Source: Rhodococcus yunnanensis NBRC 103083 (GTDB lineage: Bacteria; Actinomycetota; Actinomycetes; Mycobacteriales; Mycobacteriaceae). Taken from it: DNA of 64,000 nucleotides. The notes below the pieces were generated by a model. The model saw only the letters and a program-made list of their open reading frames with translations. It did not search any database and was not told where the DNA came from. A program made the translations under genes and the position numbers. Positions within the stretch are counted from its first letter, which is position 1; each line of letters opens with the position of its first letter. Shown here in pieces: positions 25,686 through 33,344 of the stretch. Location: positions 124,001-188,000 of the forward strand of contig NZ_BCXH01000004.1 of assembly GCF_001895005.1 (NCBI RefSeq). The letters run 5' to 3'.

Positions 25686-26653
25686 GAGGTCTCCACTTTC
25701 TCTGTATTGGCGGTTGATTGCCGAGGGTCGAGAACCACGATTCCCATGCCCGTCAACCATTCCGGAATTGCTTCGTACGCAATGCGTTCGGCGTCGATGT
25801 CATCGAGCATGGCGGACATCATCAGCCAGGTGCGCAGTTCCTGGGCGCCGTTGCCGGCCTGTGTGTCGATCATCTCGCTCGTGTAGTCGGCGAGCTCGGC
25901 GGCACTGCCCTTCTCGAAGAGCCGAAGTACGTAGTCGTCGAAGGACGGGGTGATCGCAGCCTCCGCCGCACGGATAATCTCGCGGCGACGAACGTCGTAG
26001 TCCGCCCAGTTCTCGCGTCCGTCGAGCCACGCGCGGACCATGAAGTCCTCGTCGGCGCCCTGCGGGTCGCGCCAATCCGGCCACGGCAGGCGGTGCGACA
26101 ATCCGCCGGACGCAATCACTACCACTCGTTTGTCCGAGCCCTCACGTTCCAACGAGTCCTTCAGTGCCGCAGCAAGATCTCGGCAGCGGGCGAACGTGGG
26201 AAGTGGCGGCGCGAAGACATTCACCACGATCGGAACGATCGGAACATCGATTCCGTCGAGAAGGTACTGGATGGCGTGAGACTGGCCATGGTCGATCTGC
26301 AGTCGCGCCGAGAATGCCGGATCGAACCTGCCGCCCTCGACGATGTCGCCCGCGAGATGGCGGGCAAGCTCGACGTCGACCCGCTGTGGACCCTTCGGTG
26401 TGCCGGATTCGCCGCTGGAGATGCATTCCCCGACCCCGATCGTGAAGGCGGGAATGAGATCGAGCCAGAAGCCGCGAAAATGGTTGGAACCCAACAGAAT
26501 GACGACGTCGGGCCGAGCCTCTGCAATTCGATCACGAGTGGATGCGAGTCCGTCGCGGAAGCGTTCGGCCTCGGCTTTGTGCGTCGTCTGCTCCCAGTGC
26601 GTGTTCATCAGAGTGCTGTGGGACGCGCCGACGCCCAGAACTATGGTGGCCAT
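25682..26653 (-). CDS. class III extradiol ring-cleavage dioxygenase (LigB/MhpB-like)
   Basis: This 323-residue non-haem iron enzyme opens catechol-type rings next to the two hydroxyls. Expected residues are visible: His12 in GASHST, His58 in GSNHFRG, catalytic His187 in SGGLSHRLP, and Glu272 in GAQELRTW as third iron ligand. It is a single-chain form, with the LigA-like segment fused at the C-terminus. It lies between the MhpC-like hydrolase (ATGA overlap) and the M20-like gene (6 bp gap). With the Rieske oxygenase upstream this forms a ring-oxygenation and meta-cleavage module; the ring substrate is not evident. Confidence 0.87.
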   Translation of the reverse strand: MATIVLGVGASHSTLMNTHWEQTTHKAEAERFRDGLASTRDRIAEARPDVVILLGSNHFRGFWLDLIPAFTIGVGECISSGESGTPKGPQRVDVELARHLAGDIVEGGRFDPAFSARLQIDHGQSHAIQYLLDGIDVPIVPIVVNVFAPPLPTFARCRDLAAALKDSLEREGSDKRVVVIASGGLSHRLPWPDWRDPQGADEDFMVRAWLDGRENWADYDVRRREIIRAAEAAITPSFDDYVLRLFEKGSAAELADYTSEMIDTQAGNGAQELRTWLMMSAMLDDIDAERIAYEAIPEWLTGMGIVVLDPRQSTANTEKVETS

Positions 26654-26659
26654 CTGTGT

Positions 26660-27994
26660 TCAGATCCCTACTTCGTCGAGTGAACGAGTTGTGGTGTCGA
26701 TCGCAACGTCGATCAGGTAGTTCGTCAGCATCTGCGCCTGTCGTAGGTCCACGGTGTTCATTCCCATCGCGAAGTCCACCTCGAAGGGAGCGTCGACGAC
26801 CTTCGGCATCCCGACGCGGACGGTCGGTATTCCGCGACTGCGCAGGATGTTGGCGTCGGTAGCGCCGCTCATGCCGTATCCGGGTTCATGTGGACGACCT
26901 TCGTGAGACTCCCATGCACGTATTGCGCTGCGCGTGAGCCACATGTCCGGATCGGAGGACTCGCCTGCGATGGACAGAATCTGTTCGACGTCGATGCGCA
27001 GTCCGCCGAGGTCCTCCGAGATGGCAGCGACGGCAGACATGAGTTCTCGTTTGGCAGCGGTCGGAGTGGTGCGCGGGCTCAACCGCAGGTCGACGGTCAT
27101 CGTGACCTGCTCGGGGGTGAACGAGGCGGTCCGTGACCAACCACCGCGGATGTTGGCGACGATGCCCTGCGGGGACACCAGCCCCGAGGTGTGCGCGGCG
27201 CTGTACTGGGGGAACCACTGTTCGAGCGCCACTGCAACCTGTCCCGCGGCAGCAACGGGGTTGAGATAGGGCAGACGGTGCCGAGAGCCCACGTAGGTAT
27301 GCGTTCCGTGGACCGTGATGTCGAACCATGCGAGACCCACCTCCTCCCACGACACGGACCACCCGGGTTTCGCGATCAGGGCGAAGTCGGCCCACACGCC
27401 CTGTTCGAGCATGAACGAGCAACCGACGCCCTGGCCGGTGTTCAGCCGTGGGTTGCCGACACCCGGCCGGGCATTGGTGGGCATACCGCCCGCACCGAAT
27501 GCCGCGATCAGGCTTCCGGTGAGGGGGATATCGGCCGCTGCGATTGCTTCCACCGCAGCCAGGACACACGCCGCATGCCCCTTGGGGTTCGACGCTCCCA
27601 ACCCGATGACGTAGTCGCCGTCGACCTGCGCCGACGCAAGCATGTCGGGGCGCAGGTGGTCTCCGGCGGCGGGAATGTCCTCGTCGTGGTTGCCGGTGGT
27701 GACGGTGTCGATGGGCGCGTAGAGCATCAGGTCGGGTCCGGTGCCGCGCCCGCGGACCCGGCCCCAGGAGTTCGCCTGACGGTCGTCGATCTCCATGGTG
27801 CGCGCGTCGAGGCCTGCGGCAGTCATCGTTTCGGTGAGGTGACGGGCCAACGCCGACTCGTCACCGGTCGGACTTGCGATGTCCACGAGGCCGACGACTA
27901 TCTCGCGCAGTCGATGTCGATCGACCAGGTTCTGCGCCTTCGTTGTCCACTCCCGGCGCTGAGCGTCGGCGTCGACGGTTGCCGGAGCGGTCAC
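26660..27994 (-). CDS. M20-fold protein lacking all metal ligands (probable pseudoenzyme)
   Basis: This 444-residue protein aligns end to end with ArgE/DapE-type M20 peptidases but every zinc ligand is replaced. The GHxD motif is APID (Pro94 for His), the bridging Asp of DMKG is Asn136 in SNPKGH, the Glu-Glu pair is lost in AAFGAGG (164-170), the GEP Glu is Lys209 in AKPG, and the late His is gone near residue 410 (AMGMN). The frame is intact and the hydrophobic core is kept, so it is not a decaying gene. It starts at GTG 27994 overlapping the stop of a 38-residue ORF and sits in the ring-cleavage operon. It may act as a metal-free hydrolase, binding protein or chaperone. Confidence 0.82.
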   Translation of the reverse strand: MTAPATVDADAQRREWTTKAQNLVDRHRLREIVVGLVDIASPTGDESALARHLTETMTAAGLDARTMEIDDRQANSWGRVRGRGTGPDLMLYAPIDTVTTGNHDEDIPAAGDHLRPDMLASAQVDGDYVIGLGASNPKGHAACVLAAVEAIAAADIPLTGSLIAAFGAGGMPTNARPGVGNPRLNTGQGVGCSFMLEQGVWADFALIAKPGWSVSWEEVGLAWFDITVHGTHTYVGSRHRLPYLNPVAAAGQVAVALEQWFPQYSAAHTSGLVSPQGIVANIRGGWSRTASFTPEQVTMTVDLRLSPRTTPTAAKRELMSAVAAISEDLGGLRIDVEQILSIAGESSDPDMWLTRSAIRAWESHEGRPHEPGYGMSGATDANILRSRGIPTVRVGMPKVVDAPFEVDFAMGMNTVDLRQAQMLTNYLIDVAIDTTTRSLDEVGI

Positions 27995-28107
27995 GGGTTG
28001 ACCTGGTGGATCTGGGTATTGGAATGTTCGGCCACGAACGCCCAGAGGTATCGAGCACCCACGGTGAGGACAGCTCCTGTCGTCGCGGCAGCTACGAGCT
28101 TCAGCAT
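27991..28107 (-). CDS. 38-residue single-span membrane microprotein
   Basis: This short ORF fills the gap between the Rieske oxygenase and the M20-like gene. It starts at ATG 28107 with a near-perfect AAGGAG 7 bases ahead, itself just past the oxygenase stop, and ends in a TGA that overlaps the next GTG start (GTGA). The sequence opens MLKLVAAATTGAVLTVGARY, a basic residue followed by one hydrophobic span, and ends in a polar tail (EHSNTQIHQVNP). Ribosome site and coupling both argue that it is translated. I know no family. It could anchor the oxygenase or neighbour proteins at the membrane, or serve only for translational coupling. Confidence 0.65.
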   Translation of the reverse strand: MLKLVAAATTGAVLTVGARYLWAFVAEHSNTQIHQVNP

Positions 28108-28120
28108 CTGGTTCTCCTTG

Positions 28121-29404
28121 TCATTGGTCGGGGGTGTCGGCAACGGAGCCGTTCGGTCGCTGGGCAGGCGCGCGTCGTTCTCGTGGCGCCCGTACGACGG
28201 GCTTCGGTGCGAATTCGGCTGCTGCAGCGAGCTTTGCGGTGTATTCCTCTTCGGCGAGGTTCCGCCACGTCGTCAATGAGACGTCGGGGCGATACAGCTT
28301 CTCGGGCGGTGCGTCGGTGACCTCGACCATCCAGGCGTCCTGGCCGGAGAACTGGCCGTGGAACAGCCAACGAATCGCACCGAGGTACTTGGCGTAGAAC
28401 TTGGCCTTGCCGAGACCGGAGACGAAGTTGACCATCAGACCGACATAGCGGTGATTCTCGTCGTCGACGGGGACGTAGAACTCGTAGTGAACGAAGTTCG
28501 GGTACGCGATTCGAAGAATGCCCGGCATGGCGAGGGAAGCGAAGCCGGGGAAGTTCTGCGCAGCGATCACTGGATTGATCTCGGTGCCCGCTCCCGTGTT
28601 CCCGATGTTCGAGACCTTGGACTCGTCGGGCGTCTTCTTCCACCACCGCTTGCTGGTCCACGTCCCGACGCCGGGGAAAGTGGCCTCCCAGTACACCTCG
28701 TCCTGGACCCGGAAGATCCACCTGCCTTCGGGGATTATTCGGGTGATGTTCCATGTCGGCATCGGTTTGAACAACCGCCACAGCGATGTTCTATGCAGAT
28801 ACTTGGCGTGGCCTTCGTCGAACCCGTTCTCGCAGGCGAATCGCCAGTCGCCCTGACGCGGTTGGATGCGACCGCCGATGATCCCCGAGTTCTCGACGAG
28901 TTCCCGCGGCAACTGCTCGTCGATCGAGGTGGGAGGTTCGTCGCCGATGGGCAGGTACACCCAGGTCAATCCGAGACGTTCCTCGACGGCGTAGGTCTTC
29001 ACCGACAGTTTGCCGCAGATCTTGGAATCCGGTCCGTCGGTGATGACGGCGGCGAGCAGGCCGGTATCGAGTTTGAACGTCCAGCCGTGATACGGGCAGC
29101 TGACCGTACCGGGAAACTGCTGATCGCCCTCGGACAACGGGACGCCGCGGTGCGGGCAGCGGTCGTGGAGGGCGTAGATCGTTCCTCCGTCACGCATCAG
29201 CATCAGCTTTTCCCCGCCGAGCATGAAACTCTTGGGGTCCTCGGTGATGTGGCTGGACCAGCTGACGGGATACCAGTAGCCCCGATACCCGCTGCTGGCG
29301 GCGTTGTATTCGGGCCAGGCCGTCCAGTCCTGCCTGCCCGCTGCGCGCGGACGCTGCAGTTCACGTGGTGCGGCCGAAGTTCCGGTCGCGTCGACATTGG
29401 TCAT
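28121..29404 (-). CDS. Rieske non-haem iron oxygenase, catalytic subunit
   Basis: This 427-residue protein activates O2 to hydroxylate a ring or demethylate an ether. The Rieske [2Fe-2S] site is Cys83-His85 and Cys103-His106 (CPHRG, CPYHGW). The mononuclear iron site lies in ENGFDEGHAKYLH with His199, His204 and bridging Asp196. Layout and the opening RGYWYPVSWSSH resemble the single-component carbazole/oxoquinoline oxygenases rather than alpha-beta naphthalene types. No beta subunit or reductase is adjacent; the FdxA-like ferredoxin and FNR at 20329-21651 carry a matching operator and probably supply electrons. The operator at 29477-29493 lies 73 bp upstream. Confidence 0.9.
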   Translation of the reverse strand: MTNVDATGTSAAPRELQRPRAAGRQDWTAWPEYNAASSGYRGYWYPVSWSSHITEDPKSFMLGGEKLMLMRDGGTIYALHDRCPHRGVPLSEGDQQFPGTVSCPYHGWTFKLDTGLLAAVITDGPDSKICGKLSVKTYAVEERLGLTWVYLPIGDEPPTSIDEQLPRELVENSGIIGGRIQPRQGDWRFACENGFDEGHAKYLHRTSLWRLFKPMPTWNITRIIPEGRWIFRVQDEVYWEATFPGVGTWTSKRWWKKTPDESKVSNIGNTGAGTEINPVIAAQNFPGFASLAMPGILRIAYPNFVHYEFYVPVDDENHRYVGLMVNFVSGLGKAKFYAKYLGAIRWLFHGQFSGQDAWMVEVTDAPPEKLYRPDVSLTTWRNLAEEEYTAKLAAAAEFAPKPVVRAPRERRAPAQRPNGSVADTPDQ

Positions 29405-29476
29405 GGGAGTCCTCTCGAAAAGGCAAGCGCAATAGAGGAATCTTGAGGCAGGCGGAGGTCGGTCCCCAATGGATCC

Positions 29477-29493
29477 GGTTCACTGAGCAGACC
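29477..29493. promoter_or_regulatory. candidate IclR operator between the Rieske and enoyl-CoA hydratase genes
   Basis: GGTTCACTGAGCAGACC is GGTCTGCTCAGTGAACC on the other strand, a full match to GGTCYGCTCAGTGRACC. The divergent gap 29405-29609 places it 73 bp before the oxygenase start and 116 bp before the hydratase start. Confidence 0.65.
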
Positions 29494-29609
29494 CGCCGGG
29501 TCGATGGGTGTCGGAGACGTCGGTGGGTTTGCTGGCCGGACCCGACGAATGTGGCCATCGGCGCCTGGTCGGCCATCATTGAATCCTCGACGAGATAAAG
29601 GGGCTGCCT

Positions 29610-30413
29610 ATGACCAAGGAACAGAGTGCGACATCCGCGGAGCCCGAATCACGCCTGCGGGTCTCGGTTGACGGCGCTACCGCGACGATCGTCATCGATA
29701 GACCACCTGCGAACGCGTTCGATCCTGCGTTGATCGCCGAGTTCATCGATACGCTTCCAGCGGTGCTCGATTCACCGGACGTGCGATGCGTGGTCGTGCG
29801 GGGGACCGGCCGGTTCTTCATGGCCGGGGCCGATATCTCGGTGATGCGGGAACTGACGGAGGAGACCCAACGTGCGATGCGCCCATGGGTCGATGTCCAG
29901 AACCTCCTGGTCGACGCCCCCAAACCGGTTATAGCTGCGATCAACGGACACGCTCTCGGTGGTGGAGCCGAACTGTCGCTCGCCTGCGATCTGCGCATCA
30001 TGGCGGAGTCCGCGACCATCGGCTTCCCTGAGATTTCCCTTGGGCTCTTTCCTGGTGCAGGCGGGAGTCAGCGACTACCTCGTCTCATCGGCGCGCACCG
30101 TGCGATGCTGCTGATGATGGAAGGAACGAGGTTGTCGGCGTCCGCCGCCCTCGACTACGGACTGGTCGATCTGGTGGTACCGGACTCCGATTTCGATGCC
30201 GCTGTCGCGGAGCGCGCGGCGAGCTACGCCTCCAAGCCCACTGCTGCGATCGGCCTGCTCAAACGAACAGTCCGCGACGGTGCTTCGCTTCCACTCGACC
30301 GGGCCCTCGACCTCGAATTCGACGCAGTGCTCGACCTGATCACCACAGACGATGCGGCCGAGGGACTTCAGTCGTTTCTCGACAAACGTCCCCCGAACTT
30401 CACCGGTCGCTGA
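29610..30413 (+). CDS. enoyl-CoA hydratase/isomerase (crotonase family)
   Basis: This 267-residue protein has the crotonase pattern: substrate-binding DRPPANAF, oxyanion-hole GTGRFFMAGADIS, then HALGGGAELSLACDLRI and FPEISLGLFPGAGGSQRL. Glu residues are present at both catalytic positions, in GGGAEL and FPEISL, so hydration of a 2-enoyl-CoA is plausible. Start at ATG 29610 with AAAGGGG 6-7 bases ahead. It is divergent from the Rieske operon and probably co-transcribed with the binding-protein gene 37 bp downstream. Confidence 0.88.
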   Translation: MTKEQSATSAEPESRLRVSVDGATATIVIDRPPANAFDPALIAEFIDTLPAVLDSPDVRCVVVRGTGRFFMAGADISVMRELTEETQRAMRPWVDVQNLLVDAPKPVIAAINGHALGGGAELSLACDLRIMAESATIGFPEISLGLFPGAGGSQRLPRLIGAHRAMLLMMEGTRLSASAALDYGLVDLVVPDSDFDAAVAERAASYASKPTAAIGLLKRTVRDGASLPLDRALDLEFDAVLDLITTDDAAEGLQSFLDKRPPNFTGR

Positions 30414-30450
30414 TCTGCACCGACGGCGATATCTATCGAAAGGTATTCGA

Positions 30451-31422
30451 ATGTTTTCACTCCGCACTCGACCGACACTGGGGCGAGCACTTGCTCTCGG
30501 TATCGCGTCGGTGACCGTACTGGCCGCAGGGTGTACGCGCCCGGCAACAGAGGACGCGGCCACGTCGGAACGAGTCAGGATCTCGGTCGGTGTCGATGCC
30601 TCGTACGCACCGATCTTCCTTGCCGACAGCGAAGGAATGTTCGACGCAGCAGGTCTCGACGTCGAGGTGATACAAACCGAAGGGGGTGCGGCCGCCGCGC
30701 AGAACGTGGTGGCCGGAACCTCGGAGCTGTCCGGGAACGCCGATTCGACGGCGTTGACGGTGATGGCAGCCAACCCCGGCCTCCGTGCACTCGGTGTGTT
30801 CCAGGATTCCGACCGCTACTTCCAGGTCGTACTGCGTGAGGGGCTCGCTCCGGCCGATATCACCACGATGGGCGTGTTCCCGGGCATCGGGCTGTACTTC
30901 ACCGATCTCTACCTGCGCAGTCTCGGGATCGATCCCGCCGAAACAACGCTCGTGACGACGTCTCCACCGGAGCAGCCTGCATTGCTGGCCCGCGGCGACA
31001 TCGAGGGTTTCATCTCGTTCGACCCGTGGGTCGCTCAGGCCGAGGCGTCGGGTGGCAACGTGGTAGCCACGACGGGTGATTTCGGAGCCAAGTACTCGCA
31101 GTGGATCATCGGATCCGAGGGATGGCTAGCGGCCAACGAGGAACTGGCGGGCAAGGTGTTCGGCGTCATCGCCGAGGCATCGGCGATCGTGGACGAAGAT
31201 CCCGATCGCGCGGCCGCAGCGACCGCATCTGCGATCCAGATCGACGAAGCCGCGGCCAAGGCGCAGGTGACCCAGATCGACTTCGGTGGGCGGGACTTCA
31301 CCGATGCCGACATCGAGCAGGCACAGAGCTTGGTTGACTTCTTCACCGCCCAAGGCGTTCTCGCTGCTGATGTCGATCCGTCGACGGTGTTGTTGCGAGG
31401 CTGGGTGCCCGAGCACACATAG
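30451..31422 (+). CDS. orphan ABC substrate-binding lipoprotein (SsuA/ThiY-like)
   Basis: The 323-residue lipoprotein has lipobox LAAGC and is a close paralogue of the one at 23482-24462, sharing the opening IxVGVDASYAPxFLAD, the TTGDF motif and the C-terminal plan. No permease or ATPase lies next to it, so it probably feeds the SsuBC-like pair at 21846-23482 with a second ligand. Start at ATG 30451 with GAAAGG 7-8 bases ahead; an upstream in-frame start lies inside the hydratase gene. A hairpin terminator follows at once. Confidence 0.85.
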   Translation: MFSLRTRPTLGRALALGIASVTVLAAGCTRPATEDAATSERVRISVGVDASYAPIFLADSEGMFDAAGLDVEVIQTEGGAAAAQNVVAGTSELSGNADSTALTVMAANPGLRALGVFQDSDRYFQVVLREGLAPADITTMGVFPGIGLYFTDLYLRSLGIDPAETTLVTTSPPEQPALLARGDIEGFISFDPWVAQAEASGGNVVATTGDFGAKYSQWIIGSEGWLAANEELAGKVFGVIAEASAIVDEDPDRAAAATASAIQIDEAAAKAQVTQIDFGGRDFTDADIEQAQSLVDFFTAQGVLAADVDPSTVLLRGWVPEHT

Positions 31423-31430
31423 TGACCGAA

Positions 31431-31465
31431 CGGGTTCGGGGCGAGACTTCTCGCCCCGAAACCCG
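31431..31465 (+). terminator. hairpin terminator after the orphan binding-protein gene
   Basis: CGGGTTCGGGGCGAG pairs with CTCGCCCCGAAACCCG (one bulged A) around an ACTT loop, beginning 8 bases after the stop. It ends the plus-strand unit facing the MaoC pair. Confidence 0.7.
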
Positions 31466-31498
31466 CTGGTCCGAAGCTAGTGCTGGTCCGAAGCTAGT
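31465..31498. repeat. 17-bp tandem duplication over the MaoC stop codon
   Basis: GCTGGTCCGAAGCTAGT occurs twice head to tail (31465-31481 and 31482-31498). The right copy contains the TAG stop of the minus-strand MaoC gene. It looks like a recent slippage event in the convergent gap. Confidence 0.85.
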
Positions 31499-31895
31499 GG
31501 ATCGATACGATTGCCCGGCCCGTGGCGCACAGGGCGCCATCGTCGGAATGCTCGTTCATCGTCAGAATTGCTGTGCCGTGGGTACTTTCGGTGACCATCC
31601 CGGTCACGACGAGTGTCGCTCCCACGTATGCGGGGGCTCGGTTCTGCCAACTCAACGACATGACCCGCCCGGTCGGTCCTGCGAATGTCGCCGCAGCCCG
31701 ATGGAACAGTGCGCCCTGCAGCTGTGCCATCACGACCGGACCCGACAGACCTTCGGTCCTGGGATAGGCGTCGTCGTAGTGGATTCGGTGCGCATTGTGT
31801 GTCACCGCACCGAAGCGCAGCACACGAACAGGATCTGTTGTCAGGGAGAGTGGTTCGAGCTCTCGGCCGTCGATGTCGTTGCTGATCTCGCTCAT
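31494..31895 (-). CDS. MaoC-like hot-dog hydratase, second of a pair
   Basis: This 133-residue hot-dog protein resembles the C-terminal half of mesaconyl/3-methylfumaryl-CoA hydratases, with RFGAVTHNAHRIHYDDAYPRTEG (active-site loop with His) and GPVVMAQLQGALF. It overlaps the partner gene upstream by ATGA. Paired small MaoC proteins usually form a heterodimeric hydratase acting on an unsaturated or branched acyl-CoA. The substrate is unknown. Confidence 0.8.
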   Translation of the reverse strand: MSEISNDIDGRELEPLSLTTDPVRVLRFGAVTHNAHRIHYDDAYPRTEGLSGPVVMAQLQGALFHRAAATFAGPTGRVMSLSWQNRAPAYVGATLVVTGMVTESTHGTAILTMNEHSDDGALCATGRAIVSIH

Positions 31896-32377
31896 CGGAC
31901 GATGAAGGTTTCTCGTACGTGAGCGAGTGGTCCCGACGTCGATGACGAGTACACCTTGGACATCACCAGGAGCAGGAATTCCGCCCCTGGCTTGCCTTTT
32001 CGCTCGACCGTCGCCATCGTGCGTTCCACCGTGATGACATCACCGGCCGTGGGCACGGCAACGAAGTCGAGGGATTGGCCACCCGCCATCAGGCGTACGT
32101 CGAGTCCCGTCGTTCCGGGGACCTCGTCGGCGAACATGCCGTCCGGTCGGTACTCGTCGTCACGCCCTCCTTCCGGGCCTCGGAGGATGCTCGGTAGATA
32201 CATCGGGTGCACGGTGAAGTCGGCTCGGTCGGCATCGAGATATCGCGGGTCGGTCTCGGCGCAGGCACGAGCGAACGCGATGGCCTCGGCAGCCCGCAGT
32301 TGGCCCAGCGAGCGCGTCTGCGTTTCGCCGAGCACCTTCTTCGCGTTCGACTCGGCGGTGTCCAGATCGGATCTCAT
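31892..32377 (-). CDS. MaoC-like dehydratase N-domain protein, first of a pair
   Basis: This 161-residue protein matches the FAS1-like dehydratase N-domain type (HadA/HadC-like), for example AIAFARACAETDPRYLD and the mid-chain AGGQSLDF followed by DVITVER. It is the likely subunit partner of the next gene. The operator-like palindrome at 32422-32438 lies 45 bp upstream, shared with the divergent hydrolase gene. Confidence 0.78.
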   Translation of the reverse strand: MRSDLDTAESNAKKVLGETQTRSLGQLRAAEAIAFARACAETDPRYLDADRADFTVHPMYLPSILRGPEGGRDDEYRPDGMFADEVPGTTGLDVRLMAGGQSLDFVAVPTAGDVITVERTMATVERKGKPGAEFLLLVMSKVYSSSTSGPLAHVRETFIVR

Positions 32378-32421
32378 GAGTTCGACGGTAAGGCCTTCTC
32401 GACGCGCCAGGTGAGTGCTGT

Positions 32422-32438
32422 GGACCGCAGAGCGGACC
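32422..32438. promoter_or_regulatory. candidate IclR operator between the MaoC pair and the BphD-like hydrolase
   Basis: GGACCGCAGAGCGGACC reads GGTCCGCTCTGCGGTCC on the other strand, 14 of 17 matches to GGTCCGCTCAGTGGACC. It is centred in a divergent gap, 45 bp and 42 bp from the two starts. Confidence 0.55.
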
Positions 32439-32480
32439 CGTTCCCTTTCCTGGAACGGCGGTGGTGGATTGACTGTTCCT

Positions 32481-33329
32481 ATGGCACAACGACCCCCAAG
32501 TTTGTACGCGACCGCCGATGGCGTGAAGTATCACTACCACGAGCTCGGTGACGGAGATCCCGTCGTGTTTCTTCACGGCGGCGGACCCGGATGTACGGCG
32601 TGGTCCGACTTCGGCCCCGTCGCGGAGCTGTTCGCCGCGCAGCGCCGCGTGATACTCGTCGATATCCTCCAATACGGACTCTCCGACAAAGTGACCATCA
32701 CCGGTCCGATGTGGGATTTCCACGCAGCGAAGACGGTTGCGCTGCTCGATGAACTAGGGATCGAGCGCGCAGACTTCGTCTGCAACTCCTGGGGCGGAAC
32801 GATTGCACTGAATCTCGCGGCGAAGTATCCCGATCGTGTTCGGTCTGTGGTTGTCACTGGCAGCATGCCCGTGTTCTACGGCCCACTTGCGCCGCTACCG
32901 GAAAACGGTCGGCGGGGGCGCAATGCGCGTGATGTGTACTACGGCGGCACGGGGCCGTCGAAAGAGAAGATGCGTGAGCTGATCACCCGCCTCGAATGGT
33001 TCGACGGTGACGCGCTACCGGACGAGACCGTCGAGATGCGCTATCGGCAGAGTCTCGATACCGACGAGATGGCTTTGGCTGCTGCGTCGGACAATCCGCG
33101 TGGCGATTGGCAGGACCTCACAGTCGAACTCGGACAGATCGAGGCACCTGTGCTCTTCGCATGGGGCATGTTCGACGCGTTTCTCACCCCCGACTATCCG
33201 CTGATGCTCGCCCGCATGATCCCGAGGGGCCAGCTCTACATCATGGATCGCGCGTCCCATCACCTTCAGGAAGAGCGCCCGGACGACTACCACGCCGTCG
33301 TCTCGGGATTCCTCGATCAGCAACTCTGA
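32481..33329 (+). CDS. C-C bond hydrolase-like alpha/beta hydrolase (BphD/MhpC type)
   Basis: This 282-residue hydrolase has FLHGGGPGCTAWSDF near residue 30, the typical opening of meta-cleavage product hydrolases, nucleophile elbow CNSWGG, acid loop WGMFDAF and catalytic His in ASHHLQEE. The triad looks complete. Start at ATG 32481; the upstream reading frame is open but would run through the operator. It is a second candidate for the step after ring cleavage, besides 24825-25685. Followed at 15 bp by the next hydrolase-fold gene. Confidence 0.84.
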   Translation: MAQRPPSLYATADGVKYHYHELGDGDPVVFLHGGGPGCTAWSDFGPVAELFAAQRRVILVDILQYGLSDKVTITGPMWDFHAAKTVALLDELGIERADFVCNSWGGTIALNLAAKYPDRVRSVVVTGSMPVFYGPLAPLPENGRRGRNARDVYYGGTGPSKEKMRELITRLEWFDGDALPDETVEMRYRQSLDTDEMALAAASDNPRGDWQDLTVELGQIEAPVLFAWGMFDAFLTPDYPLMLARMIPRGQLYIMDRASHHLQEERPDDYHAVVSGFLDQQL

Positions 33330-33344
33330 AAGAGAAAGGCCGAC

